Translations under genes and position numbers: made by a program
Notes under the pieces: generated by a model
The model's database searches: none
Told to the model about the DNA's origin: nothing
What the model saw: the letters and a program-made list of their open reading frames with translations, nothing else
In this document: positions 1 to 6,764 of the stretch, piece after piece
Layout: every line of letters begins with the position of its first letter
How positions within the stretch are numbered: the first letter of the stretch is position 1
NCBI GenBank assembly: GCA_017390225.1
Contig: JAFPCL010000234.1
Location: forward strand, 1 to 20,162
DNA from: Clostridia bacterium
GTDB taxonomy: Bacteria; Bacillota; Clostridia; CAKSNL01; HGM11501
Direction of reading: 5' to 3'
Length of the DNA: 20,162 nucleotides

Positions 1-2
1 AT

Positions 3-3000
3 TTACTAAGCCGAAAGACAGAGGAAAATGCATGGCTTCATACCCACGCTGTTGAGCTACGTAGCGAAGACCTTTCCCATTGTTCCGAAGAAGAAATTTC
101 TTCTCGCTTAAAAAAGCTTGCCGCTTCTCCCATGACTGCATACCACAGCGATCTGTTTACCTTCCGATACATTGCCCTTCCGCAAGGTAAAACAGGACTG
201 TTCCTCCGCTTGCACCGCTTGATTGCCGATCAGACCGCGATGCATCTGATGGTCAAAGCTATAGAAACAGCAGAAAAAAGCTCTTCCCGGCTGCCAAAAG
301 ACGATCAATATTTTCATATAGCCTCCGGTGAAACAGCAACAAACAGTTCCGACCTTTGCGATATAGCCGCATACACATGGGGGCGAATGCAACAACAAAC
401 ACAACGAATATTTTTTGATATGCATAAGCATCTTGCCTTCGCATCCCAATTGTCGGTAAAAAACGCCGATCCCTATCTGTTTTTTGCCGCTGTTTGTGCC
501 TATCGCTATCGTCTGACAGGGAATGCCGTACAAGTCTTCGGCATGGAATTTGACCGAAGAAAAAAAGAAGAAGCCAATATTTTCGGCACATTTACAGAAG
601 AGCTCCCGATTGTTGTGCAAATTCAGCCGAATACCACCCTTTGGGAGCTTTCGGAGCAGATTCGAACCGAAGCCGCTTTTGTCAGTACGGCAAAAAACTG
701 CAACACACCAATGTTGCAGGAATATATGCAGTTGTCCCAACCGATGTACGATACACTGTTTTCCTTCTGTCCCACAGAGCAAAGCGAATCGTTTATCCCT
801 GTGTTTTCATCGTATACCAAGCATGGCCTTTGTATGCATATAACAAAAAAAGAAAGCCATACAATGGTTATCTCTGTCTGTCATCCGAAAAACGTATATT
901 CCGAAGGCTCTTCGGAAGCACTGCTTAACAGATTTTTAACCTATACCCAATCCCCCGACACAAAAGTCTGTGATCTCCCCATGGTAACACAGCACGACAT
1001 TCATTTATATAACACATTCAATCATAAAAGCACAAATAATAAGGAAGCAAAATCCCCCTGTGCTGTTTTGAAAGAAGCACAAGAAAAAGAACCCGACAGA
1101 GTTGCCGTCATTACGGAAAAAGAAACCATCACACTTCGTGAATTGTATCAAAAAAGTGTGTCCGTATCCGCGCTTTTGCAGGAACATAAAATTTCCCGAG
1201 GAAATATCGTCGGTGTCATCATGCGTAAGTCTGTATGGTTGCCTGCCATTCTGTTCGGAATTTTAGACAGCGGTGCTGCTTTCTACCTGATTGATACGGA
1301 TCTTCCCCTTCCTCAACGTGAAATTGCCGTTGCACAAGTCGATTTTTTGTTTGCCGACAGCAATCTGCAAATAAAAAACTCTTTTTCTCCCCATCAAATT
1401 CCCGAGGCAAACGCCCCATCTTTTGCCCATTGCCTCCCCTCGGAAGTGGCATACTTAATTGAAACCTCCGGTATTTACAGCCGCGCAAAAACCGTTTGTA
1501 TTTCCTCTCGCTCACTTTCTCTTCGCATGCAGTGGATGTCGGACACCTTCCATTTATCTGAACGAATTTTGCAAAAAGAACCTCTGCGCACCGATGCTTG
1601 TATCTGGGAGCTCCTGTCGCCTGCCTATGGTGCAACACTGGTGATTCCGCCGGAAAAAATTGAAACCTCCCATGAAGCTCTGGCACGTTTTATGGAAGCC
1701 TATCAAATCACCGCCGTTTCTTTCCTTCCCCATAGCCTTGCCTCTTTTGTATCTTTTATGGAAAACGACACATCGGATTTATCTTCTCTCAAGGTTTTCT
1801 TTCTGTTTGGTGAACGTGTCGATGCCGCAAGAGTGAAGAAATGGAGACGCTTATGGCGTGATGCTCGCTTTATCAATCTCTACGGTCCCACGGAATGTAC
1901 CATGGATGCCGCCTCCTATGAAATTTCCGGCAAAGAAAACATCATTCCTTTGGGAAAGCCGGCTGTCGGCACATCGATTTTCATTGTCGATGAAAACCAT
2001 GAATTGCTGCCGCCCGGCGAAATCGGCAGAATTATGATTGTCGGTGAACTTGTCGGGATGGGATATATTCAAGACTATGACGGATTCACCGAATTTCACG
2101 GCAAACCTGCTTTTATCACGGAAGATATCGGAAAAATAGACACAGACGGGCTATTATACTTTATTGCACCCAAAAAAGAATGGATTGCATCAGGCTCGTA
2201 CATGATATCTCTTTCCAAAATATCCGCTGCCGCTCTTTCCGTCGAAGGCATTGTCGATGCATACAGCTTTGTGATTGACGGACTGCCTGCCCTTTGCTAT
2301 GTTGCAAGCAAGCAGGTTCAAGCCTTAAAGCCCAAACTGCGCGCTCTGCTTTCGCCCCATGAAATGCCAATACTTTTATATCAAGTGCCGAAAATGCCGC
2401 ACATCCGTAGCGGAAAAGCAGATTTCCTAAAACTGTGTAAAAGTATAGAACCGGAGATTGAAAACACACCGGCATCGCAAAGAGAGAGTTTTCTATATGA
2501 TGCCGTGCAGGAAGCTTTTCCCGATTTGGATGATCTTTCCATCAATGATGCTTTGTCGGCAAAAATGCTTCACGGCATCGAAGCGGTTGACTTATGGAAC
2601 AACTTGAAAGATCACGGATATTATTACCATATGGACGAAATCCGAACGGCAAAATCGCTTCGTGCTTTAGCACAATTGCCGCCGCATAAAAACACCACCG
2701 TCATATTGAGAAAAGACAGCTTCGACACGGCTGTTCTTGCTTTCCCGTATGGCGGAAGAGAAACGGAATCCTTATCGGAAACCGCAAAGCTCTTCCCGAA
2801 GCCTTGCACGTTCTTTGCCGTAGACACATATGCCATTTCCGAAGATATGCCCCTCACACAAATCATAGCAAACCTTGTGGGACTGGTTCGTCCATACCGT
2901 CATGTGTATGTGTTGGGGTGCGGTCTTTCTACGCCTTTAGCGACTTTATGTGCCAAGGATATTCCCCATCTGGAAAAGCTGATTTTAGCATCACCGCCCC

Positions 3001-3380
3001 CTGTTAAAACAACCCAAAGAAACCACTTTCAGAAATACAGCGATAAAAAGATATCCAAGCTATTGAAAAAGCGCTCCGACGGGCTGTTTCCCATTCATTT
3101 CTTTTCTATATATTCCTTTTTATCCGATGCAGAGCTTTCCGCTTTTGCCATGCACCATATGACCCCTTTTCATAGGCCGTTGCCGCTGGTCATCATGACC
3201 CCGATTGACGGCAAAAAGAAGAAAAAAACGTCGCCTTGGCTTTCTCTTTTGGGCGGCGAGGGAACTGAAATTTTTGTAGATGCCGGCCATTATTTTGCAG
3301 AAACACTTCCCCTGACAGAAGCTTTTTCTTCCGTTCAACCAAGCCCAACCCCCGCCAAAGAAGAAACCCACGTTGAATAA
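3..3380 (+). CDS. NRPS-like protein (C-A-carrier-TE), 5'-truncated by window, active sites degenerate
   Basis: The frame is open to the window edge, so the Met codon at 132 is probably internal and the true start lies upstream. Residues are numbered from that Met (1082 aa). A condensation-like region runs to about 300; its HHxxxDG motif reads H28-R-L-I-A-D33-Q. An adenylation-like region covers about 305-770: NLYGPTE (582-588) is intact, but the P-loop-like A3 motif reads TSGIYSRAKT, the TGD motif reads TED (663-665), and the GRxDxxxKxRG motif is unrecognisable. Lys762 in SGKAD matches the A10 lysine. A carrier-like helix region (about 785-850) has Gly815 where the phosphopantetheine serine is expected. 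A thioesterase-like alpha/beta-hydrolase region (about 855-1065) reads GCGLS (929-933) for GxSxG, with His1053 retained. Homologues assemble peptides from aminoacyl thioesters; this copy looks unable to. Family assignment is firm; inactivity is inferred by eye alignment. Frame and codon use look intact, unlike a decayed pseudogene. Confidence 0.85.
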   Translation, partial: LLSRKTEENAWLHTHAVELRSEDLSHCSEEEISSRLKKLAASPMTAYHSDLFTFRYIALPQGKTGLFLRLHRLIADQTAMHLMVKAIETAEKSSSRLPKDDQYFHIASGETATNSSDLCDIAAYTWGRMQQQTQRIFFDMHKHLAFASQLSVKNADPYLFFAAVCAYRYRLTGNAVQVFGMEFDRRKKEEANIFGTFTEELPIVVQIQPNTTLWELSEQIRTEAAFVSTAKNCNTPMLQEYMQLSQPMYDTLFSFCPTEQSESFIPVFSSYTKHGLCMHITKKESHTMVISVCHPKNVYSEGSSEALLNRFLTYTQSPDTKVCDLPMVTQHDIHLYNTFNHKSTNNKEAKSPCAVLKEAQEKEPDRVAVITEKETITLRELYQKSVSVSALLQEHKISRGNIVGVIMRKSVWLPAILFGILDSGAAFYLIDTDLPLPQREIAVAQVDFLFADSNLQIKNSFSPHQIPEANAPSFAHCLPSEVAYLIETSGIYSRAKTVCISSRSLSLRMQWMSDTFHLSERILQKEPLRTDACIWELLSPAYGATLVIPPEKIETSHEALARFMEAYQITAVSFLPHSLASFVSFMENDTSDLSSLKVFFLFGERVDAARVKKWRRLWRDARFINLYGPTECTMDAASYEISGKENIIPLGKPAVGTSIFIVDENHELLPPGEIGRIMIVGELVGMGYIQDYDGFTEFHGKPAFITEDIGKIDTDGLLYFIAPKKEWIASGSYMISLSKISAAALSVEGIVDAYSFVIDGLPALCYVASKQVQALKPKLRALLSPHEMPILLYQVPKMPHIRSGKADFLKLCKSIEPEIENTPASQRESFLYDAVQEAFPDLDDLSINDALSAKMLHGIEAVDLWNNLKDHGYYYHMDEIRTAKSLRALAQLPPHKNTTVILRKDSFDTAVLAFPYGGRETESLSETAKLFPKPCTFFAVDTYAISEDMPLTQIIANLVGLVRPYRHVYVLGCGLSTPLATLCAKDIPHLEKLILASPPPVKTTQRNHFQKYSDKKISKLLKKRSDGLFPIHFFSIYSFLSDAELSAFAMHHMTPFHRPLPLVIMTPIDGKKKKKTSPWLSLLGGEGTEIFVDAGHYFAETLPLTEAFSSVQPSPTPAKEETHVE

Positions 3381-3400
3381 AAACCATATGCCATCAAAAG

Positions 3401-3438
3401 CAAGAGGCATCAAAGCGAAATCGCTTTGATGCCTCTTG
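3401..3438. terminator. Perfect hairpin between convergent genes, likely bidirectional terminator
   Basis: An 18-bp perfect inverted repeat (3401-3418 and 3421-3438) begins CAAGAGGCATC. With steric limits the loop is about four bases. It lies 20 bp after the stop of the NRPS-like gene and 6 bp from the 3' end of the convergent response-regulator gene. T-rich sequence follows on the plus strand (GTTTATATT), and CTTTTGATGG follows on the minus strand. It probably ends transcription from both sides. Confidence 0.8.
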
Positions 3439-3444
3439 TTTATA

Positions 3445-4149
3445 TTACTGCATTTCCCATGTGTCAAAAACGCCTTTTTTGCATATATAACAAATGGATG
3501 GTCTGCCACCGGTTGCATAATCGATTTGATTTTCACAAAAACCTTCTTTGACCAAATACCCCATATACCGTCTAACCGTTACTTTGGAAAGCAATAGTTC
3601 ATCTGCAATTTTTTTTGCTGTCAGAACCTCATCGGGATGTTCTTTTAAAAACTCGACCAGTGTTTCCAAGGTTTTGGACTGCATCCCTTTATCCAATCTT
3701 TTTTCTTGATGCTCCTCACCCATGCAAAAAAACAAATCCAATTCTTCCTGCGTGATTCTTCTGCCGCTTTTTTTGATTTCATTCATTTTCAGGAATTTAT
3801 CCATGGCATGCGAAAAACGATCATAAGCAAAGGGCTTTAACAGATAATCAATCACACCCAATCCCCAAAAATCCTGAATCAGGCTTACATCGTCCAGACT
3901 GGTAATCATAATAACGGGAATAGATTTTCCGCTTTTGCACAAATGATGCAAAAACTGCCCCCCATCCATAATCGGCATAAAATAATCCAGAATAATCAAA
4001 TCCGTTTCTCCGCCGTTTGCAAAAAAATCCATGGCTTCTCGTCCGTTTTTAAAAACGCTTTCCACCTTAAACTGTTTGTTTTTTTGCACATAATCAATAT
4101 GCAGTGCACGAACCATAGGATCGTCTTCAATAATAATCACTCGATACAT
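3445..4149 (-). CDS. CitB/DcuR-family two-component response regulator
   Basis: This 234-aa protein has an N-terminal receiver domain (about 1-120). Its acidic pocket is E8-D9-D10, the phospho-acceptor is Asp55 in ILDYFMP, the switch residues are T83-S84 and the conserved Lys105 sits in LLKPF. A linker follows, then a winged-helix-like DNA-binding region (about 160-215) containing LTAKKIADELLLSKVTVRRY. Length and layout match the CitB/DcuR/MalR group, which typically pairs with a sensor kinase detecting citrate or C4-dicarboxylates. No kinase gene lies next to it here, so it is an orphan in this window or its partner is elsewhere. It is transcribed convergently to the NRPS-like gene and divergently from the next one. 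A GGGGTG ribosome binding site precedes the ATG. Target genes are not shown by the sequence; the oad cluster is a plausible one. Confidence 0.88.
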   Translation of the reverse strand: MYRVIIIEDDPMVRALHIDYVQKNKQFKVESVFKNGREAMDFFANGGETDLIILDYFMPIMDGGQFLHHLCKSGKSIPVIMITSLDDVSLIQDFWGLGVIDYLLKPFAYDRFSHAMDKFLKMNEIKKSGRRITQEELDLFFCMGEEHQEKRLDKGMQSKTLETLVEFLKEHPDEVLTAKKIADELLLSKVTVRRYMGYLVKEGFCENQIDYATGGRPSICYICKKGVFDTWEMQ

Positions 4150-4220
4150 GATAACACCCCATTTACTGCATTCTGTTTTTCAATAAATGAAAATAAAAAA
4201 AATTGTTTTTACTTATTTAA

Positions 4221-4249
4221 AGTATATATCTCCCCCCTGATTTTTGCAA
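4221..4249 (-). promoter_or_regulatory. Predicted promoter of the response regulator
   Basis: On the minus strand, TTGCAA (plus coordinates 4244-4249) and TATACT (4221-4226) are separated by 17 bp, about 70 bp upstream of the start codon. The -35 is part of the word TTTACTTGCA, which also occurs at the oad promoter. The intervening spacer contains a run of six G on the minus strand. Confidence 0.6.
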
Positions 4250-4316
4250 GTAAAGAAACATTTTTTTTACTTTTTTATCCATATGTTCATTCACAAATAA
4301 TTTACGTCCAATCAAT

Positions 4317-4345
4317 TTGACATATTTTCCATGATATGATATAAT
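4317..4345 (+). promoter_or_regulatory. Consensus sigma-A-type promoter, extended -10
   Basis: TTGACA (4317-4322) and TATAAT (4340-4345) are separated by exactly 17 bp, and TG lies one base before the -10 hexamer. The -10 ends 20 bp before the start codon of the C_GCAxxG_C_C gene, which implies a very short leader. Both hexamers match consensus fully, so strong constitutive expression is expected. Confidence 0.85.
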
Positions 4346-4365
4346 AAAAGAAAGGATGTGTTGCT

Positions 4366-4824
4366 ATGAGTATTTATACAGAGCGTGCCGCTTTGGCTTT
4401 TAAAGATAAAAGTTTAAACTGTGCACAAGCGGTTGTTTATGCCTTCTACCCCGACAATGAAGTTTACCTTTCCGCCGTTTCGGGCTTTGGTGGCGGTATG
4501 GGGCGCCTTCGGGAAGTCTGCGGTGCCATGTCCGGTGCCGTCTTTGTTCTCGGGCTCTGGTACGGATACGCCGACAGCGGACTGCCCTCTTCTTCCGAAG
4601 ACAAAAACCGCAAAGCCGAACTCTATAAAAAAGTGCAGGAATTTGCAGAAAGCTTTCAAAGAGTCAACGGCTCCATCATTTGCCGTGAGCTTTTAGGTAA
4701 TCATCCGCATAACGAAAATCCCGGCGAGGTCACCCGCCGCACAGCAGAATTTCACAAGCGTCCCTGTTTGGATATGGTTGTGTCTGCCGCAGAAATATTA
4801 GAAAACATGCGCCCTGCCGAATAA
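4366..4824 (+). CDS. C_GCAxxG_C_C family protein (putative redox protein)
   Basis: The 152-aa product matches the family named for its C-GCAxxG-C-C pattern. Cys19 lies in NCAQAV, GFGGGMGR spans 40-47, Cys52 lies in VCGAMSGA, and further cysteines sit at 106 (ICRELLG) and 134 (RPCLDMV). Members are small proteins of anaerobes and their function is poorly defined; the spaced conserved cysteines suggest redox chemistry or metal binding, which is inference. The segment around 52-70 is hydrophobic, but I see no signal peptide. The start is fixed by AAAGGATG upstream and by the promoter at 4317-4345. It is the first gene of a tight co-directional run that continues with the J-domain gene 20 bp downstream. 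Confidence 0.85.
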   Translation: MSIYTERAALAFKDKSLNCAQAVVYAFYPDNEVYLSAVSGFGGGMGRLREVCGAMSGAVFVLGLWYGYADSGLPSSSEDKNRKAELYKKVQEFAESFQRVNGSIICRELLGNHPHNENPGEVTRRTAEFHKRPCLDMVVSAAEILENMRPAE

Positions 4825-4844
4825 CAAAAAAGAAAGGAAAATTT

Positions 4845-5426
4845 ATGGATCCGTATAAAGTTTTAGGTGTCAATCGCAGTGATAGTGATGATACAATTAA
4901 AAAAGCCTACCGTGCATTGGTAAAAAAATACCACCCCGACCAGTATCAGGATTCCCCTCTGCATGATTTGGCAGAAGAAAAGATGAAAGAAATCAATATT
5001 GCCTACGATCAGATTCAAAAAGAACGTGCAGGCGGCAGTTCGGGCGGTGCATATCATTCATCTTCCGGAAGCGGCTCTTATCAGCATATCCGCAATTTAA
5101 TCAATCAAAACAGATTTCAGGAGGCCCTCTCTGCCCTTTCTTCCATGACAGACCGCAGTGCCGAATGGTATTATTTAAGCGGCGTTGCCATGGTGCGTGT
5201 TGGCAGAATCCAGGCAGGCACGGAGCATTTGAGAACAGCATGCCAAATGGACCCGGCTAATCCCGAATACCGCTCTACGCTGGAATACGTCACGCAACAA
5301 TCCCAAAGCTACACATATCGGCAACCGAATAATGCCGATTGCGACACATGCTCTTTATGCCAGACAATGATTTGTCTTGACTGCTGCTGCGAATGTATGG
5401 GAGGAGATTTAATTTCATGTTGCTGA
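4845..5426 (+). CDS. J-domain (DnaJ-like) protein with TPR-like middle and cysteine-rich tail
   Basis: The 193-aa protein opens with a J domain (about 1-65): DPYKVLGV, a basic helix and the diagnostic HPD at 30-32. This domain normally stimulates Hsp70 (DnaK) ATPase. A Gly/Ser-rich linker (62-78) follows, then a helical segment (about 80-150) resembling tetratricopeptide repeats (NRFQEALSAL, GRIQAGTEHL). The final 28 residues (166-193) contain ten cysteines, including CLDCCCECMGGD, which suggests a metal or Fe-S site or palmitoyl-like membrane contact; none of these is shown directly. It lacks the classical DnaJ zinc repeats and substrate domain, so it is a specialised co-chaperone rather than DnaJ itself. 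AGAAAGGA precedes the ATG. Its stop overlaps the next gene by 10 bp, consistent with translational coupling. Confidence 0.85.
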   Translation: MDPYKVLGVNRSDSDDTIKKAYRALVKKYHPDQYQDSPLHDLAEEKMKEINIAYDQIQKERAGGSSGGAYHSSSGSGSYQHIRNLINQNRFQEALSALSSMTDRSAEWYYLSGVAMVRVGRIQAGTEHLRTACQMDPANPEYRSTLEYVTQQSQSYTYRQPNNADCDTCSLCQTMICLDCCCECMGGDLISCC

Positions 5427-5914
5427 AAAAAAGTGTTCGAACAGCTGTTTTGTCAGCACTCAGCATCCTCTTTCTCTGGATGGCATCCATCATCCCCTCC
5501 GGTCGCTTGGTTCTTTTGACGCTTACCACCTTGACCATGATGCTTTCCATCATGGTTTGCGGCGTTCGCGTTTCGGGCATCGGATATATATGTGTCGGGC
5601 TTATGTGCTTTCTTTTTGTGGCAAAGCGATCCTATGCACTCTTTTATTTGCTGTTTTTCGGCATTTTCCCGTTTGTCAAGCTTTTTGCCGAGCAACGCAA
5701 AAGCAGACTTATCGAATATTTGATTAAAAGCTTGTATGCCGTCATTCTTCTTGTGGTTATGTTTTTCTGCGCAAGGCTCTTTCTTCCGCAAATTGCATTG
5801 CACCACTTGGCTTTTCTCGGTATCATCGCTTTTTTCGGTTTCTTTGTTTTCGATTATATCCTGACATCCCTTTTGCAGATTTTGCATAAACTTCGGAACA
5901 GAATAAATCTTTAG
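5417..5914 (+). CDS. Conserved-looking integral membrane protein, function unknown
   Basis: I chose the ATG at 5417 (165 aa) over the upstream ATG at 5393 because GGGAGGAG lies about ten bases before it. The start is inside the end of the J-domain gene, which suggests coupled translation. The protein is strongly hydrophobic, with five or six predicted membrane segments (about 8-25, 31-48, 54-70, 72-90, 105-125 and 133-155) and basic loops such as EQRKSRLIEY. The first inter-helix turn carries IPSGRL. I do not recognise a named family with confidence; an ECF-transporter S-component-like or sporulation-associated membrane protein is possible. Its position between a co-chaperone gene and a spoVM-like gene is the best clue to its role. 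Confidence 0.75.
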   Translation: MLLKKSVRTAVLSALSILFLWMASIIPSGRLVLLTLTTLTMMLSIMVCGVRVSGIGYICVGLMCFLFVAKRSYALFYLLFFGIFPFVKLFAEQRKSRLIEYLIKSLYAVILLVVMFFCARLFLPQIALHHLAFLGIIAFFGFFVFDYILTSLLQILHKLRNRINL

Positions 5915-5946
5915 TGCATATGATATTCCGAGAAAGGATGATTCAT

Positions 5947-6108
5947 ATGCGGTATATATCCCACGGAATCCGCACCCATAAACTGTGTCTGATGGGCTAC
6001 AGTTTTTTCTCCGGTTGTGTCTTCACGGTGCTTTGTCCCGGACTCGTATTGAAAATCCTGCCGATTATTGCCTTAATCAGCCTCACCCTACTGCTCTTTA
6101 CGCCTTGA
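5947..6108 (+). CDS. Small membrane protein, 53 aa
   Basis: The ATG at 5947 is preferred to the in-frame ATG at 5914 because AAAGGA (5933-5938) is eight bases upstream of it. The product has a basic N-terminus (MRYISHGIRTHK) followed by two hydrophobic stretches (about 14-30 and 33-51) split by LCPG, so it is probably a two-helix hairpin in the membrane. No family is recognised. It is followed within 3 bp by the ribosome binding site of the spoVM-like gene, so the two are almost certainly co-transcribed. Confidence 0.65.
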   Translation: MRYISHGIRTHKLCLMGYSFFSGCVFTVLCPGLVLKILPIIALISLTLLLFTP

Positions 6109-6123
6109 CGGGAGGTGATTTTG

Positions 6124-6195
6124 TTGAAAATCGTTGTGATTAAACCGGGCAGTTTTGTTTCCGGAATCTTAAGAAAAATTTTTCGTGTAAAATGA
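6124..6195 (+). CDS. spoVM: SpoVM-like spore coat-anchoring peptide, 23 aa
   Basis: A short frame with a TTG start follows a strong GGAGGTGAT ribosome binding site (6111-6119). An alternative TTG at 6121 would add one residue. The peptide contains KIVVIKPGSFVSGILRKIF. This aligns position by position with Bacillus SpoVM (26 aa), which has K-F-Y-T-I-K, a helix-breaking proline region, then F-L-G-G-I-V-R. SpoVM is an amphipathic helix that recognises the positively curved forespore membrane and anchors SpoIVA for coat assembly. Here G-S-F replaces the usual P-K-F and the proline is one place earlier. It lies last in its unit, six bases before a terminator. The match in such a short peptide is by eye, but the position, ribosome binding site and pattern agree. 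Confidence 0.78.
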   Translation: MKIVVIKPGSFVSGILRKIFRVK

Positions 6196-6200
6196 TTTTG

Positions 6201-6230
6201 AAAAAGACAGTATTCTTTGCTGTCTTTTTT
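6201..6230 (+). terminator. Rho-independent terminator after spoVM
   Basis: A 10-bp perfect stem, AAAAAGACAG (6201-6210) with CTGTCTTTTT (6220-6229), encloses a nine-base loop and ends in a run of six T. It starts six bases after the spoVM-like stop and closes the unit that began at the 4317 promoter. Confidence 0.88.
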
Positions 6231-6261
6231 CCATTTATTTACGTTTATTTTTTAAAATCTC

Positions 6262-6290
6262 TTTACTTTTCTAAAGAAATGTGATAAAAT
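6262..6290 (+). promoter_or_regulatory. Predicted promoter of the nusB operon
   Basis: TTTACT (6262-6267) and TAAAAT (6285-6290) are 17 bp apart, and TG sits one base before the -10. It lies between the spoVM terminator and the nusB ribosome binding site, the expected place for an operon promoter. Confidence 0.65.
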
Positions 6291-6325
6291 TATATAGAAT
6301 ACGAATTGATACAATGGAGGTTATT

Positions 6326-6763
6326 ATGAGCAGAAAAACTGCACGAGAAGATACATTTAAGCTCTTGTTTTCCACGGAAGTCGGCAATCATGCACCGGCA
6401 TGTGCTTTAGACACTTATTTTGCCGACGATATCCGCGATAAATCCCAATTTTCTTTGGATGCGCAATCGGATGAAGATAAAGCATATATCCGTTCCACGG
6501 TTGCCGCCGTCCATGAAAACTTTTCTCTTTTGGATAGCATTATCAAAGAGCATTCCCCCCATTGGGATGTATCACGTCTGTCAAAAATCAGCCTGACACT
6601 GCTTCGTTTGGCGATATACGAAATCAAGTTTTGCCCCAAAGTCCCCGTAGCTGTTGCTATTTCCGAAGCCGTTCGTTTGGCAAAGATATACGGCACGGAA
6701 AAAGACAGTTCTTTTGTCAACGGCATTTTAGGCGAATATGCCAAAACTTGCGGACGTGAGTAA
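6326..6763 (+). CDS. nusB: Transcription antitermination factor NusB
   Basis: The 145-aa, all-alpha protein has the usual NusB length and signatures: an N-terminal RxxAREDTFKLLF-like helix, a middle WDVSRLSKISLTLLRLAIYEI segment (here about 92-112), the VPVAVAISEAVRLAKIYG helix and the C-terminal FVNGILGEY. NusB binds boxA RNA with NusE (S10) and supports antitermination of rRNA operons. The ATG at 6326 is chosen over the in-frame ATG at 6281 because TGGAGG lies directly upstream and because 6281 falls inside the predicted -10 region. The gene heads a nusB-xseA-xseB-ispA run typical of Firmicutes. Confidence 0.95.
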   Translation: MSRKTAREDTFKLLFSTEVGNHAPACALDTYFADDIRDKSQFSLDAQSDEDKAYIRSTVAAVHENFSLLDSIIKEHSPHWDVSRLSKISLTLLRLAIYEIKFCPKVPVAVAISEAVRLAKIYGTEKDSSFVNGILGEYAKTCGRE

Positions 6764-6764
6764 C

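Noticed and set aside
132..134. ATG at 132 as the start of the NRPS-like gene
   Set aside because: The same frame is open back to the window edge, and the upstream residues fit the condensation domain. No ribosome binding site precedes 132.
5880..5946. Possible sigma-E promoter (CATATGAT near 5917) ahead of the 53-aa and spoVM genes
   Set aside because: I found no suitable -35 element at the correct 13-15 bp spacing; the resemblance of the -10 alone is too weak.
6738..6740. Upstream ATG for xseA
   Set aside because: It would add nine residues, not typical of XseA, that overlap nusB; the start at 6765 fits the family N-terminus.
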